Shown here: positions 36,037-47,668 of the stretch, piece by piece | Position numbering within the stretch: position 1 is the stretch's first letter | Layout of the letters: each line of letters opens with the position of its first letter | From: Erigeron canadensis | Taxonomy: Eukaryota > Streptophyta > Magnoliopsida > Asterales > Asteraceae | Assembly: GCF_010389155.1 (NCBI RefSeq) | Contig: NC_057768.1 | Location: 49,331,633-49,395,632, forward strand | DNA length: 64,000 nucleotides | Reading direction: 5' to 3' | Made by a program: the position numbers and the translations under genes | Notes under the pieces: generated by a model | Told to the model about the DNA's origin: nothing | Databases searched by the model: none | The model's input: only the letters and a program-made list of their open reading frames with translations

Positions 36037-36585
36037 TGTAGGGTTTAAAGTAAAACCCCTCTACAATCGTACGTTAGACACCATTATACCGTATGTTAGT
36101 ACCCGATCACGATCAACAAACCCCTTTGTATATCACCCTTCATTTGAAAGCTCCATAATCCGAAACCCATATGAAGTCGTTTAACAAATACAAACTACGA
36201 TTAATGCATAGCTTTAGTTATGTAGTTACATATATATGTTTGAGTGGAATGAAGCCAAACACCCTTAAAAAGGGCTTCGATCGAATACATTAAAGAGGAA
36301 AAGAAAAGGGTTTAATTATGTGAAGGAATGAATAAACCCTATAAAATTAACCCACTGGGAATTATTTAGGGTTTAATAGCTTGATGACCAAGTTAATCAA
36401 GGCCCCAAAAGCTCTTTCAAATCCGGCACCCCTTTATTAGGAAATTAGGGTCCAACACTAATTTCTTAATTATCACAGAAGCCCTTCTCATTTTAATTAA
36501 TAAACACTATTATACTTTTAATTTAGTTTATTAATCATTTCGTGATCAAATTAATTAATATATTACTTTAATATACTAATTAATA

Positions 36586-36840
36586 CTCCCTCCGTCCCAA
36601 ATTAAATGTCCAATTTTGACTTGGTAAGTCTTTCTTCTCTAATTTTGACCGTAAATATTTTTGTTTGTACAATATAATACTAAATGAAAGTTATATTAAT
36701 AAAAAGTACATCTAAAGCTTAATCTATTCATATATTTTACATCAAGTATTGTATAACACAAACAAAAATATTTACAGTCAAAGTTACAAAAAAAAGACTT
36801 CAATAGTCAAAATAGGACATTTAAATTGGGACGGAGGGAG
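36586..36840. mobile_element. Stowaway MITE (Tc1/mariner), 255 bp
   Basis: Left end CTCCCTCCGTCCCAAATTAA and right end the inverse of CTCCCTCCGTCCCAATTTAA, flanked by TA on both sides (36584-36585 and 36841-36842). This is the textbook Stowaway terminus. Inserted within the solo LTR, so it is younger than that LTR. Confidence 0.92.
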
Positions 36841-37703
36841 TAATATAGAGTTACCATGTCATTTCGTGTGACCCCGTAGGCTTAAATTATTTTCGGATAT
36901 GTGTTTATTATTTAACATGATCACACTGCAACACATTTATCCAAAAGACCACGAGATAAAAGAAAACTTTTCGTCAATCTAAACTTTGTTATCACATAAA
37001 ATTTGTTTCATGGCATATCATCCTTTTAATTAAAACTAATTAATGACTTTTGTTAATATGGGTTGTCATTAACGTATATAAAATAGTTAGTACTTCATAG
37101 AATTTAAAATGTGAAGTTTTGATATTTTTTTAAGTCCTTGGTTAGTTAATATTGATATTCCATAACTGCTTGTTATGCACTTTGTGTTTATTGCGTCATT
37201 TGAATCCAGTCGTGATTCGTGATATATCTGAAATACTAAACTTATCTAGCTAACTTCACACGATTATTGTGAAATATATCAATGAATATCAATGATTAAT
37301 CAGATGGATGAAATATTTGGACTCTTCAATTACTCGGATAAGGATAAAGCAGACATATCTTATAAGGTGTAATCAATTTGGTGGCGATAGATGTATTATT
37401 ATACCGATACGAGTAACATAATGCGCGTTGTACTTTTATTCTTGTGCATTATTTGAGGAATTAAAACTTAATTATATTCATGTATTAATATCTTGTCTTT
37501 ATATAATGTAGTAATAATGTATTACTCTATAGTTTTGGATAAGAAAATGACATATATAGCTCTTAAATAATCAATTAGAAATCCGGAACTATCTAATGTA
37601 ATTGCATTAAGACCATGAAGTTCAACCTAAAAAACTATAATCTACATTTAACCTCACAACAGAACTTTTAAAAATGTATATATACTATATATATATATAT
37701 ATA

Positions 37704-38407
37704 CTAGGTTAAGCATCCGAGTATTACTCGCATAGTCTTCAGTTCTGTCTAATGGACGGATATCTCTAAATATATATATATATATATAAGTTAAATATCA
37801 AAATAATAAATAACAAAATAGGTAAAAAAAAATTAAGAAAACATGAACAAAAAAAATTTAAAAGGACTAACCATTTTCTAGTAGAAGAAAAACCATAATT
37901 AAACTACAATTGACAACAAACTAAATTAAAAGATGAAAAATAACAATAGCATAACAATTTAATATCAAATAATAAACAAACACGAACAAAACACTATTTT
38001 TTTTAAGTGATATAAAAAAACATACGTTTTTTTGTTGGGAAATTTATTGTACTTGATTTGTTTATTAAAGATAGAAAAGATGTAAATAATATGAATGAAA
38101 ATGATTAATAAAATTTTAGGCTATAGATATAAAAATTTTTAAAAAAAGGTAATCAGATAGTAATTGTATATATATTTATTGAAAAAGTTTTAAGATATTT
38201 TATATCTTTAAAGTTTTAAAAAATTTATTTTGATAAAAAAAGATTTATGATAAAGTTTTAAATATAATTATTTATTTCATAAGCAAATAAAAAATAGATA
38301 AAAAAATCTAAAAAAAAAGAGAGAGTGTTATGCTTAAAAAGGGGTTTAAGAGGTGCCAAGTGTACCCCATTCCCCAACCTCTTCTTTTAATTATAGTATA
38401 TATATGA
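37704..38407 (-). mobile_element. Non-autonomous Helitron, both ends readable, 704 bp
   Basis: Read on the minus strand it starts TCATATATATACTATAATT at 38407 and ends with hairpin CGAGTAATACTCG (stem CGAGT/ACTCG), then GATGCTTAACCTAG at 37704. It sits between host A and T. The TC start, 3' hairpin, CTAG end and AT target are the structural hallmarks of Helitrons. The interior is AT-rich with no Rep or helicase, so it relies on another element. Confidence 0.75.
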
Positions 38408-39458
38408 TATAAAGCATTTTCAAATAATAATATCACCATTTTATAAAGTTATAATTAACATATATATATATATATATTCTATTAATAATATTGATAAAAA
38501 AAAAGTTACCCCTACACAACTTATTTTTAGTATATACAATAATATATGCATAATATAGTTGTACAGTACAACTGTCTGATGCATAAATTATTATGTATGA
38601 CAAAAATATATTGTGTATAGATCACTTATCTTTTATTTATATCAATTAACTATATATCATAAGTTATAACGAAAATTAATATGTTTAACTCACATAATAC
38701 GCAAGAAATAATTTTGCTAATGAAATAGTAATATTATATTTTTGGAAACAACAAAAGTGTTATATTAGAAAGGGAAAAAAGGAAACAATTTATGAGTAAG
38801 CATGTAATAACATCTTAAACAACTACGACTGTTGTGTTTAATATTTCCCATTATATTATAAACAATACCTATATCGCTTCTACATTCTAAAATTTCTTTT
38901 TCTCTCTTATAATATATAACTAAAAGTTTATTTTTAAAACTCAAAAATAGAAATGTGAAAGTTTAATTTAAGAGGAAGGATAGTTATAGAATTACATGAG
39001 TAGTCATGTATCCACTATATAAAACAAACAAAAGAGAGTAACAAAAAGCCAAATAAAAGTAGTTAATTTTTGTTCTCAAATTCAACAATATATTTTGATT
39101 ACTACTAGAGAAATTTAATTTTATTAGATGCAATGATTTATTGTCAGTAATTTATTAAAAAAAAATTTAAAATATATATTATTACTTTAATATTGTAATT
39201 AGTTTTGGAAAATAATACTTTGTTTTGGTTAGGGATGAAAAAAAATCCCCAATACTAATCTCGTTTTGGTCACATCTTAATCCCCATATTTGACAGATGA
39301 TCAAGTTACATTGAGATTGAGGCCGAAATTTGTTTTTTTATGGTTTTCGAAAATAAAATCAGGACGAAATTTTGTTGATATTATCCGAATCCTGTAACAA
39401 TACCGTTTTATACAAGACGAAACTAGTATCACAATTTGATGATTTTCTAAACATGTTA

Positions 39459-40430
39459 GAGGGTACCCAATGGTTACCACTCATCCATCAAAAACTAGTC
39501 TCTATCAGCGTCACATCAGCAAAAAAACACTCTAAGGACTAATCTCCTCAAAATGCACCCAATGGATTCATCCCTTAAGGACTAGTCTTGGACCCACCAA
39601 TTATTTAATTTTACCCATTTATCCAAACTTTACACTTTTAACCCTTTAAAATTATAACAAACTAAAACATACCCAAATAAAAAACACTTTATTCACACAT
39701 AAAAACATTATACAATTTATTTTAAAAATAAACATTACAGTACTTGAAACATTGCACAATTTATTTAAAAATAAAGCAAAAACACGCATAAAACATTACA
39801 CAATTTATTTCTTCATCGCATAAATTGCTTTGGCTCTTATGATAAAATGATTCAAAGTGATGACTGCAGAAGCTAGTTGTTGCACAGCAACTTGTATCTT
39901 CTCGATCTTCCCCTGCAAATACGTAAAGTATTGACTCTCAAGATTGGTACAATACTCAGTTTGTAAATAATCAATTCCCCTGCTAATCGTGGCTTCGGGA
40001 AGATGTCAGTCAAAGATGATGACGAGTAACCGAAACGTTATTATGTATTTCGTGTTTTAATCATGTAATTTGTTCTTTAACTAAGTCTTTTAATCATGTA
40101 ATGTCGTTTGATAATAAAATGTGTTCTGATAATAAAATGTGTTTGATTTTTACAAAAAAAGTAGTCGTTAAAGGGACTAAATGTGACACTTCTAGGAACC
40201 AAATTGATACAAAGGTGACAAAGGTGGCACTTAAGGGACCTGTTTTGCCAATATTAGAAACTTACAACTATCCGTTGCATTTAAAAAAAAAAACAAACAA
40301 AGCTCTCGTCCCTGCAGGAACGAGCCACCCGGACGAGTGAGGCGGACGAACGGGGAATGAGTCCCACCCAACGGTGTGGACTCGTCCTTGTATGTCGAAC
40401 GAGGCAATGGACGAACCATTGGCTACTCTC
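39459..40430. mobile_element. PIF/Harbinger-type element, 972 bp, decayed
   Basis: TTA flanks on both sides (39456-39458, 40431-40433). Termini GAGGGTACCCAATGGTT and, from the right, GAGAGTAGCCAATGGTT match at 15 of 17 bases. The interior keeps a 66-codon minus-strand frame (39805-40005) and, on the plus strand, GATGATGACGAGTAA followed by a tail like the one after ORF1 at 29857. No intact transposase. Confidence 0.7.
39805..40005 (-). pseudogene. Transposon-internal coding relic
   Basis: 66 open codons on the minus strand without a good start, ending TAA. The peptide is helical and coiled-coil-like (GKIEKIQVAVQQLASAVI, ending AIYAMKK). It lies wholly within the Harbinger-type element, so it is probably the tail of a lost element protein. 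No family assigned. Confidence 0.35.
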
Positions 40431-40784
40431 TTATCGCCCATCCTAGTTATGATCCATTTCCATAAAATACAATCCCATCCCATCCATTCCAATATCTATG
40501 TTATTACCAGTCCTAATATCTGTACGATGTATGGTAAATATATAGATTGTATCATAATTTTTTTTTGAATATGCCTCGTACATGATTTGTGAGTATGAAA
40601 TAAATTGTGGTTAAAGTAAACCGTTGATCGAAGCTAAGTTATAATAAACAATAATGATAAATATAATATATGTTTAGTTAAAGTTTTAAGTTACCTTAAA
40701 TTTTTAATATCAGAACTTGAAAGCATATTTCAATTCTGTTTTAGTTTATTGGTATATATAAAGTAACAACCCCACCTCTTTTCT

Positions 40785-41210
40785 CAAATTACAATTTTGA
40801 ATTATACAAAATACCTTACTTTATTTATTAGTTTAAACATCTCTATCTAATATACTTATAATACCTTTAATGAAATAATTTAATAACATAAACTTCTCAA
40901 CCTTTAGAATAATTACAATAACACTTTTAATATCAATTAACCATTATTGTTGCCTCACCACCAATCACTCTCACTGCTGTTAACACCACCGTTGTCTTCG
41001 GGAAGGGATTTCCTCAAGTTGTTTTCAACTTGATAAATCAAGTTAGAAACATCTTGGCTCTTGGATGAAAATTAAGGGTCAAGATTCAAAGTTAATCTTT
41101 GAATCTTGACATTTTATTTTAATCTAAGGGTTAAGAATTATCTAACATGAGGCAACTTGAGGAAATCCTCTCCCGGTGTTTTCACTAACATCATCACTAC
41201 ATTGCGCAGA
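40785..41210 (+). repeat. AT-rich Helitron-like repeat copy interrupted by a MITE
   Basis: Outer parts follow 7740-7981 block by block (TTTAAACATCTC, ATAATACCTTTAA, AATTACAATA, CACCACCAATCAC, then CTACATTGCGCAG in place of the terminal hairpin). The copy is split by the 177-bp inverted-repeat insertion at 40999-41175. It lies 275 bases upstream of the epimerase start codon. Confidence 0.5.
40999..41175. mobile_element. 177-bp MITE with terminal and internal hairpins
   Basis: The ends CGGGAAGGGATTTCCTCAAG and the inverse of the right end CGGGAGAGGATTTCCTCAAG differ at two bases. Inside, GTCAAGATTCAAAG is followed five bases later by its exact complement CTTTGAATCTTGAC. Non-coding. Superfamily uncertain: flanks do not show a clean duplication. 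Confidence 0.65.
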
Positions 41211-41305
41211 GATATGATTGGTATAAAGTGAGAGAGAGGTCCAGCACGCTATTCCAAATATAAAAAACCGCCTTCCTTGATTTGCTCAATTCGTTCTCAA
41301 TTTCC

Positions 41306-41322
41306 CCTCTCTCTCTCTCTCT
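41306..41322 (+). promoter_or_regulatory. CT-rich (Y-patch) tract in epimerase promoter
   Basis: Pure CT run about 165 bases before the start codon, with a second CTCTCTCTC tract at about 41350-41360. Pyrimidine patches are common near plant transcription starts. Confidence 0.4.
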
Positions 41323-41484
41323 ACCGTTCAAAAAAAAAAAATAAATTTCCTCTCTCTCTCGAAAAGAAGAGAATATAATAAAGGGAATATTTGGAAGGAA
41401 TTGCTACTGACTTTCTCTTTGTAAAAAGTAGCGAGTGAAAAAACAAGCCCACGCCCTCCACTCCACTACTGCACTAGACTGGTG

Positions 41485-42728
41485 ATGGATTCAGCAACGA
41501 CGATGAAGATGATATTAGTGACGGGTGGGGCGGGATTCATAGGGACCCACACAGTTGTACAGCTTTTAAATCAAGGCTTCGGAGTTACCATCATCGATAA
41601 CCTTGATAATTCCGTTCAAGAAGCTGTTCATCGTGTCAGGGATTTAGTCGGCCCTCATCTCTCCAATTTCCTCCACTTTCATTTGGTATTCTCTATCTCT
41701 TTATTTTTATATATGCTTAATTTCTCCTTCACCAGAATCCGGCGATTAATTTCTATTTTTTTATCTACTGTACTTAAAACTTAATAATAATAATAAATAT
41801 TATATTAGTCAATTAATTTATAATGTGTGTTTTTGTATTGGATGTAATTAGGAAATTTGTTACAGCACATGATGATGTATGTATACTTTTGATTTATGTG
41901 TTAAATTAAAGTGAAAGAAAGTAGTAACTGACATGACTTGAACAAATAAAGCATATTCAATGTATATCCAATCCAGTTTCACAAAATACTAATACTACTA
42001 TATTGATAGTGACATTTAAATCATTTTACTGTAGCTTCTTTTTCCCCCCCTTTTTTCATAAAAAAAAATATTTAAGATTAATAATATACATATTCAGTAA
42101 ATATCTATACTCCTCTGTAGGTACATAAGTAAATAAAATTTTCTGTACGGAGTAGTATTATTTATAATCTTGTAGTTGTGGAAGAAGTGAGACCTTGTAA
42201 ATAGAAGATAATTTTTTCTTTTGTTAATATCGAGTTGAGATTATGGATTTTGTTTACATGATTTCTGTATGATATCGAGTTAGGTTCCGTTATATCTTTT
42301 ATGCATAACAAATTAACAACTATATTTGGTAGTAATTGTGGTTTGTTTGGTGGCAGGGCGATATTAGGAATAAGCAGGATTTGGAGAACTTGTTTTCTGT
42401 GACTAAGTATGTCTTCGTATCAATAAATGCTTTTTTTTGTGCTACTTACTACTACTTTTTACGCATTTTATCTTTAAGTTTCGTGTGCGTGTAATTGGTT
42501 TAATGGGATGTAGGTTTGATGCTGTGGTACACTTTGCGGGGCTGAAAGCTGTGGGTGAAAGTATGGCTCATCCATTTCGTTACTTTGATAATAATCTGAT
42601 TGGATCGATTACTCTGTACCAAATCATGGCCAAATACAATTGTAAGAAGGTTTGTGCTAAATCTATGAATGGTTTCAGATACTGCTGTTAGCGACTTTTA
42701 TTTGTCATTTAATAATGATAATTATCTT

Positions 42729-42760
<32 letters not shown>

Positions 42761-44471
42761 TCTTAAGTGATCATCCTTTTGTTTGATTATTGGGTCTGCA
42801 GTTGGTTTTCTCGTCTTCTGCAACCGTTTATGGACAGCCTAAGAAAATCCCGTGCGTTGAGGACTTCCCTCTGAAAGCAATGAATCCATATGGACGAACC
42901 AAGGTAATAAATAATACTACCTTACTGCTCTTAAACTTGTTCTACATTTACTAATTTTTTAACATTTGTTTGCTAATTTTACTTATAATAGTGAGTTAAT
43001 CTTTTGCAATTGAATTCTTTGTCCATCTTTTATGGCTTGATCAGTTGTTTCTTGAAGAAATTGCTCGAGATATTTACACTGCAGATCCAGAGTGGAAAAT
43101 AGTTTTGCTGAGATACTTTAACCCTGTTGGAGCTCATGAGAGCGGAAAACTTGGTGAAGATCCAAAAGGCATTCCAAACAATCTTATGCCTTACATACAA
43201 CAAGTAGCTGTTGGAAGATTACCAGAGTTGAACGTATATGGTCATGACTATCCTACAAACGATGGAACTGCAGTATGTATATATTGTTATTCTGCTGTTA
43301 TGTTTCTTTTCCTCTGTTATGTTAAGAAAAAGGATTAGGCTGCATTTAGTAGAGATTGTCAAAAGTAATTGCACATGTTTGGTTAATATTCGCCTAAAAT
43401 ACGTATATGATTTTTATGATTGGTAACAGGTGCGGGACTACATACATGTTATGGATCTGGCAGATGGTCATGTTGCTGCACTTAGAAAGCTTTTTACAAA
43501 AGAAGATATAGGTCAGTTACAATAGTTCCTTACTTCACATGGTGTCATTGATGATCTAAACTTTAATTATTGCTGACATATATAAGTTATATATACCATG
43601 TGCTTTAGGTTGTTTTGCCTGCAACCTGGGGACCGGTCGTGGGACATCTGTTCTTGAAATGGTTACTGCGTTTGAGAAAGCATCCGGAAAGGTCCTCCCA
43701 TTCTTAACCATGTGATCCACTTGTAGATTATGTATCACTAACAACTTACTAATTTCAGAAAATTCCTATAAAATTCTGCCCAAGAAGGCCAGGAGATGCA
43801 ACAGAAGTTTATGCGTCCACTGAAAAAGCTGCAAGCGAGCTCGATTGGAAGTACGTTATGACACACTGTTTTTGTTCTATGTGAACTGCATGATTCTTAT
43901 TCCATAGTTTTTTGGTTTTTTTTTTTTTTTTTTTTAATAAATTATGGATGGTGTTTCTTTGGTTTTCAAGATCCTTCAATTTTGTTAGTAGAGGTGAACT
44001 AGGCAGGTTGGGTGGGTTGGGTGACGGGTCAAAGAAGGTAACGTTGGTAGGGGTTTGGATCACGTGGAACACCTCCTGCCAATTTCTGCTACAATATTAT
44101 CAATAAATAACCTGATTTGTAAATATGAACAGAAAATTTTTATATGTACAATAAAAATCTGGTTTTCTGGATTAATGATTAGGTAGGTTCATACACTTGG
44201 AGGTTGCTTTCAATCCATTTGACACCTTTTTTTAATCTATATAGTTCTTTTTACCCATTTGACCTGTTATAGATGAAACATAACCTGGATCTAAATAATG
44301 TACTCTTTGCTTATCATTGATTCCATATAACCATGTGGTTGTTTTCATCTGTTCTTTTAAGACGTTTTGTCATATTTCAGGGCGAAATATGGCATAGAAG
44401 AGATGTGTAGGGATCAATGGAATTGGGCAAGACAGAATCCATGGGGATACCAGGAACCACCAACCAAGTGA
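41485..44471 (+). CDS. UGE: UDP-glucose 4-epimerase
   Basis: Nine exons: 41485-41685, 42357-42406, 42514-42649, 42802-42903, 43045-43272, 43430-43511, 43609-43691, 43759-43850, 44381-44471. They give 354 residues, normal for plant UGE. The NAD-binding TGGAGFIG is at residues 13-20; the catalytic SSSATVYG region (133-140) and YGRTK (Tyr159, Lys163) are intact; substrate-loop RYFNPVGAH and C-terminal NPWGY are present. It interconverts UDP-glucose and UDP-galactose in the cytosol, feeding cell-wall and glycolipid synthesis. The first ATG in good context (41485) is used; an in-frame GTG just before is not. No organelle signal. No frame break or missing residue seen. Confidence 0.96.
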
Positions 44472-45940
44472 TACAAGGCTGTGATACTCAAGTATGAAGG
44501 TCAATTTACTCTATTGTCATCGTTGCTTGTGTTTCTGCTGTGAATATTTCGCAATAATTGTTGTTTTAGTCTACGTGTCGAGTCAAGTGTTCATGGTTAA
44601 TACAAAGCTTTGAGTACCTGCAAGATCATTTCTGTTGGTTCTTTTATTAGTTTTGTGAATATGTTTTAAGCAATTTGACGCAAGTCAAGTAGCTTGTGAT
44701 CAACTCATGGAGAAATAAATTTGTGTTTCATGAGAATGTGAATTTGATGTACTTTACTAAAACAGTGTCACATTATAGATAGTTGTTCAATAGCATGATC
44801 TATAAGGGTCGGGTAATGTTCAAGATGGGTAAGATGGGGTGGGTTTGGTGACGGTTCGAAACTCGGTCTTATTAAAATACACAAGTTTTGTATGGATTGA
44901 ATTGACCTATCCTTTTTGTCGGTTCTAACTTCTTGCAAAAACTAGTTAATCACTAATGATCAGAAAAGGTGGTAACGTTAATTGTCATACGTTTCTATCA
45001 ACTCATTAGTCATTGTCTCATTGATAAATAGACGGTCAAAATCGTTGCATCTGAATGCGAGCTGTGTTTTTGATATTGTAATATTATTTGATTGGTTCAA
45101 TTGCCAGAGATTTAGTATAGCCATAGGTACATGAAGCTTGTAACTGTAGTTACCAATGAGACTCCTAATTGTCTTCAGGCATATTCATTTCAAGAGGATC
45201 ATTTAACCTGCCATTTACGTGCAAATATACCGATATATTAATCTGAAAGTATCATTTTGTTTGTATAATAATTACTTGTGGGAGAAGATGTGAAAGTATA
45301 ATTGCCAAGAATTCACAAAATGCATGGGATATTTTTCAAAGTGCTAATCTATTCATAATGCCAGTTGATATTGTTGGCAATTATTACTAAATAGTAAAAT
45401 AATTTTGGATGAATTATTTTACAAACTCTAACCTGATATTCATTGGTGTGAGGTTCTTTGATAATTCATTTTTATTGGCAAGCTAGTGCTAATCGGTTGT
45501 TTAAACTGGGTTTCATCACATCCCCACAGGATTAAACCGGGTTTCATCACATCCCCACAGGATAGGCATTCGATGGGAGAACTCTACTGGGCTCTCTACC
45601 ATGGGAAACAATTTTTCAACTGACAATTATCAAATCCCCAACATAGAAGATAAAATAGTGGATGACTCATCATTGAATCAACGAATTTTAAAGTTTAGAT
45701 ATGTTTACATGCAATATGTAAAATGAAAATTAGATCAATGGTTTCTATTTTTAAAATCAAATTTACAAATGGAGCACCAAATATATCGTGTAAAGTTCCG
45801 CATGATGTTTGCAAAGACAACCTGAATTGGTAAAAACTGAAAAAAAGAAATCCACCCTTTTCTCCTCAAAACTCTCTTAAAGGAATAACCAACCTTCCAA
45901 TACCGATCAAAAAATCACCAAGGAGCATTTATTTTTGCAA
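44472..45940. other. UGE 3' region and intergenic spacer
   Basis: No gene. Short GGGTTGGGTGGG/GGGTCGGGTAATG stretches near 44000-44040 and 44805-44850 belong to a common low-copy AT-flanked repeat type. A 31-bp tandem duplication lies at 45501-45562. Confidence 0.45.
45501..45562. repeat. 31-bp tandem duplication
   Basis: Two adjacent 31-base units (45501-45531, 45532-45562) differ at one base (TTAAACTGGG versus TTAAACCGGG). Located about 380 bases upstream of the HYCCIN-like gene. Confidence 0.9.
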
Positions 45941-46921
45941 ATGTCGACCCAAGAACAACGAGTATCATGGTCGGATTCTTTCTCCCAGGCCCAGACCGCC
46001 ATCCAATCTCTGTCGACCATCATCCCTTCCATCCCGGAATCCGTCTCTTCCTCCGACTCCCCTGCCTCAGCCCTCCTAAATGATCCGCAACTCGCAGCCC
46101 AAATCTCAGACCTCCTCCGCCAACCTGACTCTGGCGCAGGTGATAACCAACTTTGTCGTTGGCTCTACGACACATTCCACACCTCTAAGTTTGACCTCCA
46201 ACTCGTCATCCTTAGGTTTCTCCCCATCATTGCAGGAGTTTATCTTTCGAGGATACCATTAAGGAAACCACTTGCTGGTTTTGAAGCGGTCTTGTTGGCC
46301 ATATATGCACACGAGACCGCTTCACGTAATGGGCAACCAATCACCATACACATACCGGATCTTTCTCACCCGAGTGTCTACCATGAAGGTAAACATTCTA
46401 ATAAAAGCACTCCTAACCTTGCCGTGGTGTCTCCTAATTTGGAGCCTCAAGGAACCATTAGATCAACCAAACGGGCTCAGATAATTGGTGTGGCTCTTGA
46501 ACTATATCATAGCAAGATTGTTGATATGCCTATCCAATCCAAGATCGATTTTTGTGAATTCTGTACCATATGGGCAGGTGAAGATGGGGACTTCTATAAA
46601 GATTTCCCGAATGAAGGCAATCAAAAGGGAAAAGACGGAGTGGAGAAAAAGGAAGGTAGGATCTTGTTGCCATGGGAAATGCTACAACCAATATTGAGAA
46701 TATTAGGGCATTGTTTAATGGGCATAAACAAGAAGAATAAAAAGAACAAGGAGCTGTATGAAGCCGCATGTTGTGCGTGTAGAAGTTTGTACGCTAGGGC
46801 GCTACACGATATCAATCCCAAGGCAATTTTGGCTACAGGGAGTCTGCTTAACCTTATCAATATTCAGAAAACTGGTGTTGATCATACTGAGATACCTATT
46901 ACTAAGATTATCCATCTTTAG
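45941..46921 (+). CDS. HYCCIN-domain protein (FAM126 homologue)
   Basis: Intronless gene, 326 residues. The hyccin domain spans roughly residues 45-310 (LCRWLYDTFHTSKFDLQLVILRFLPIIAGVYL, IPLRKPLAGFEAVLLAIYAHE). In animals hyccin is a subunit of the TTC7-containing complex that recruits PI4-kinase III-alpha to the plasma membrane. In plants, HYCCIN-containing proteins work with NO POLLEN GERMINATION proteins and PI4K-alpha1. A similar scaffold role here is inference. The N-terminus is Ser/Pro-rich and likely disordered. ATG at 45941 chosen; the frame opens slightly upstream at a non-ATG codon. Confidence 0.92.
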   Translation: MSTQEQRVSWSDSFSQAQTAIQSLSTIIPSIPESVSSSDSPASALLNDPQLAAQISDLLRQPDSGAGDNQLCRWLYDTFHTSKFDLQLVILRFLPIIAGVYLSRIPLRKPLAGFEAVLLAIYAHETASRNGQPITIHIPDLSHPSVYHEGKHSNKSTPNLAVVSPNLEPQGTIRSTKRAQIIGVALELYHSKIVDMPIQSKIDFCEFCTIWAGEDGDFYKDFPNEGNQKGKDGVEKKEGRILLPWEMLQPILRILGHCLMGINKKNKKNKELYEAACCACRSLYARALHDINPKAILATGSLLNLINIQKTGVDHTEIPITKIIHL

Positions 46922-47194
46922 TGCTTACATTTTAAAGCTTCTCATCTCATGTCTTATTGTTTTTCAAAAATACTAAAGCTGTAACCAGTTGAGTATTTGA
47001 GCTACATATTGGTCTTTATAACTCTTGGTAGTACATTTGTAGTCATGAAAGTTGCTTATTTTCTGTTTCATAGTAGTTATCCAAGGTTCGTATGATACCG
47101 AGGATGTGTTTGGTTTGTAAGATTGTGAATGAAAGAATAGGTTTAGTTTATGACGTTGGCTTTTGAAAATGGTTGATTTACATTATCTCTATCT

Positions 47195-47668
47195 CTACTA
47201 CATTATAAAGTATTTATCTCCGTCAAATTTTTTCAACTAAGTTTTTGAAATCCTTATAATGTCCATATTATTTATTCACTAATTTAAATAAATTTACCTA
47301 GAATAACTATAATATTCTTAGAGGAAATCTCAACTACTTATCTTTATCTCTCTCCTCAAATCTCAACCACTTTTTTTTTATCTCTTACATGAATCTTTTT
47401 ATTCATTTAATTCATTCAAAATCTTTTATCTCTGATAAATGATAAAAAATTATATAAGTGTTTTTAAAATTTCATGCTCTTTCATTAAAGAGATTATTCG
47501 ATATACTTTCAACGAATTTTTAAATCAGTGGGCGGAGCCCGTACGGCTAAGGCATTTGGCTATCACACTCTCTGACCTATCACCTCTTATGATCTATTAC
47601 ACTCTATGACCTATCACCCCCACCATCTCACCGGCGCAACGCACGTGTACTTTCTTCTCTCGTTGTTC
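47195..47668 (+). mobile_element. Helitron-like non-autonomous element
   Basis: The start resembles Helitron 5' ends (TCTCTACTACATTATAAAG). The end (47525-47668) carries GGGCGGAGCCCGTAC, repeated CACTCTATGACCTATCAC units and CGGCGCAACGCACG followed by CTCTCG and T. The last 140 bp recur at 52202-52346. The central part (47464-47525) also resembles a block of the 18.4-kb foldback element. The termini are not perfect, so the type is inferred. Confidence 0.45.

Larger units (their letters stand above)
35816..36933 (+). mobile_element. Solo LTR (copy 1) with nested Stowaway MITE
   Basis: Begins TGTTAGAATATGAGCACATA and ends GCAACA, flanked by CATTT on both sides (35811-35815 and 36934-36938), a 5-bp target-site duplication. 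Internal blocks (AACCCCTCTAC, CACGATC, TTTCGTGTGACCCCGTAGG) match the second solo LTR at 52438-53311 in order. Without the 255-bp MITE at 36586-36840 it is 863 bp, close to the 874 bp of copy 2. There is no internal retrotransposon sequence, so LTR-LTR recombination has removed it. Copia type is likely from the 5-bp duplication and TGTTAG start, but not proven. Confidence 0.88.

Noticed and set aside
35915..36184. 89-codon Leu/Tyr/Ile-rich frame
   Set aside because: Translation of the (ATT)n microsatellite in the solo LTR.
46080..46976. Overlapping frames on both strands in the HYCCIN-like gene
   Set aside because: All lie within the clear 326-residue hyccin frame and have no motifs of their own.
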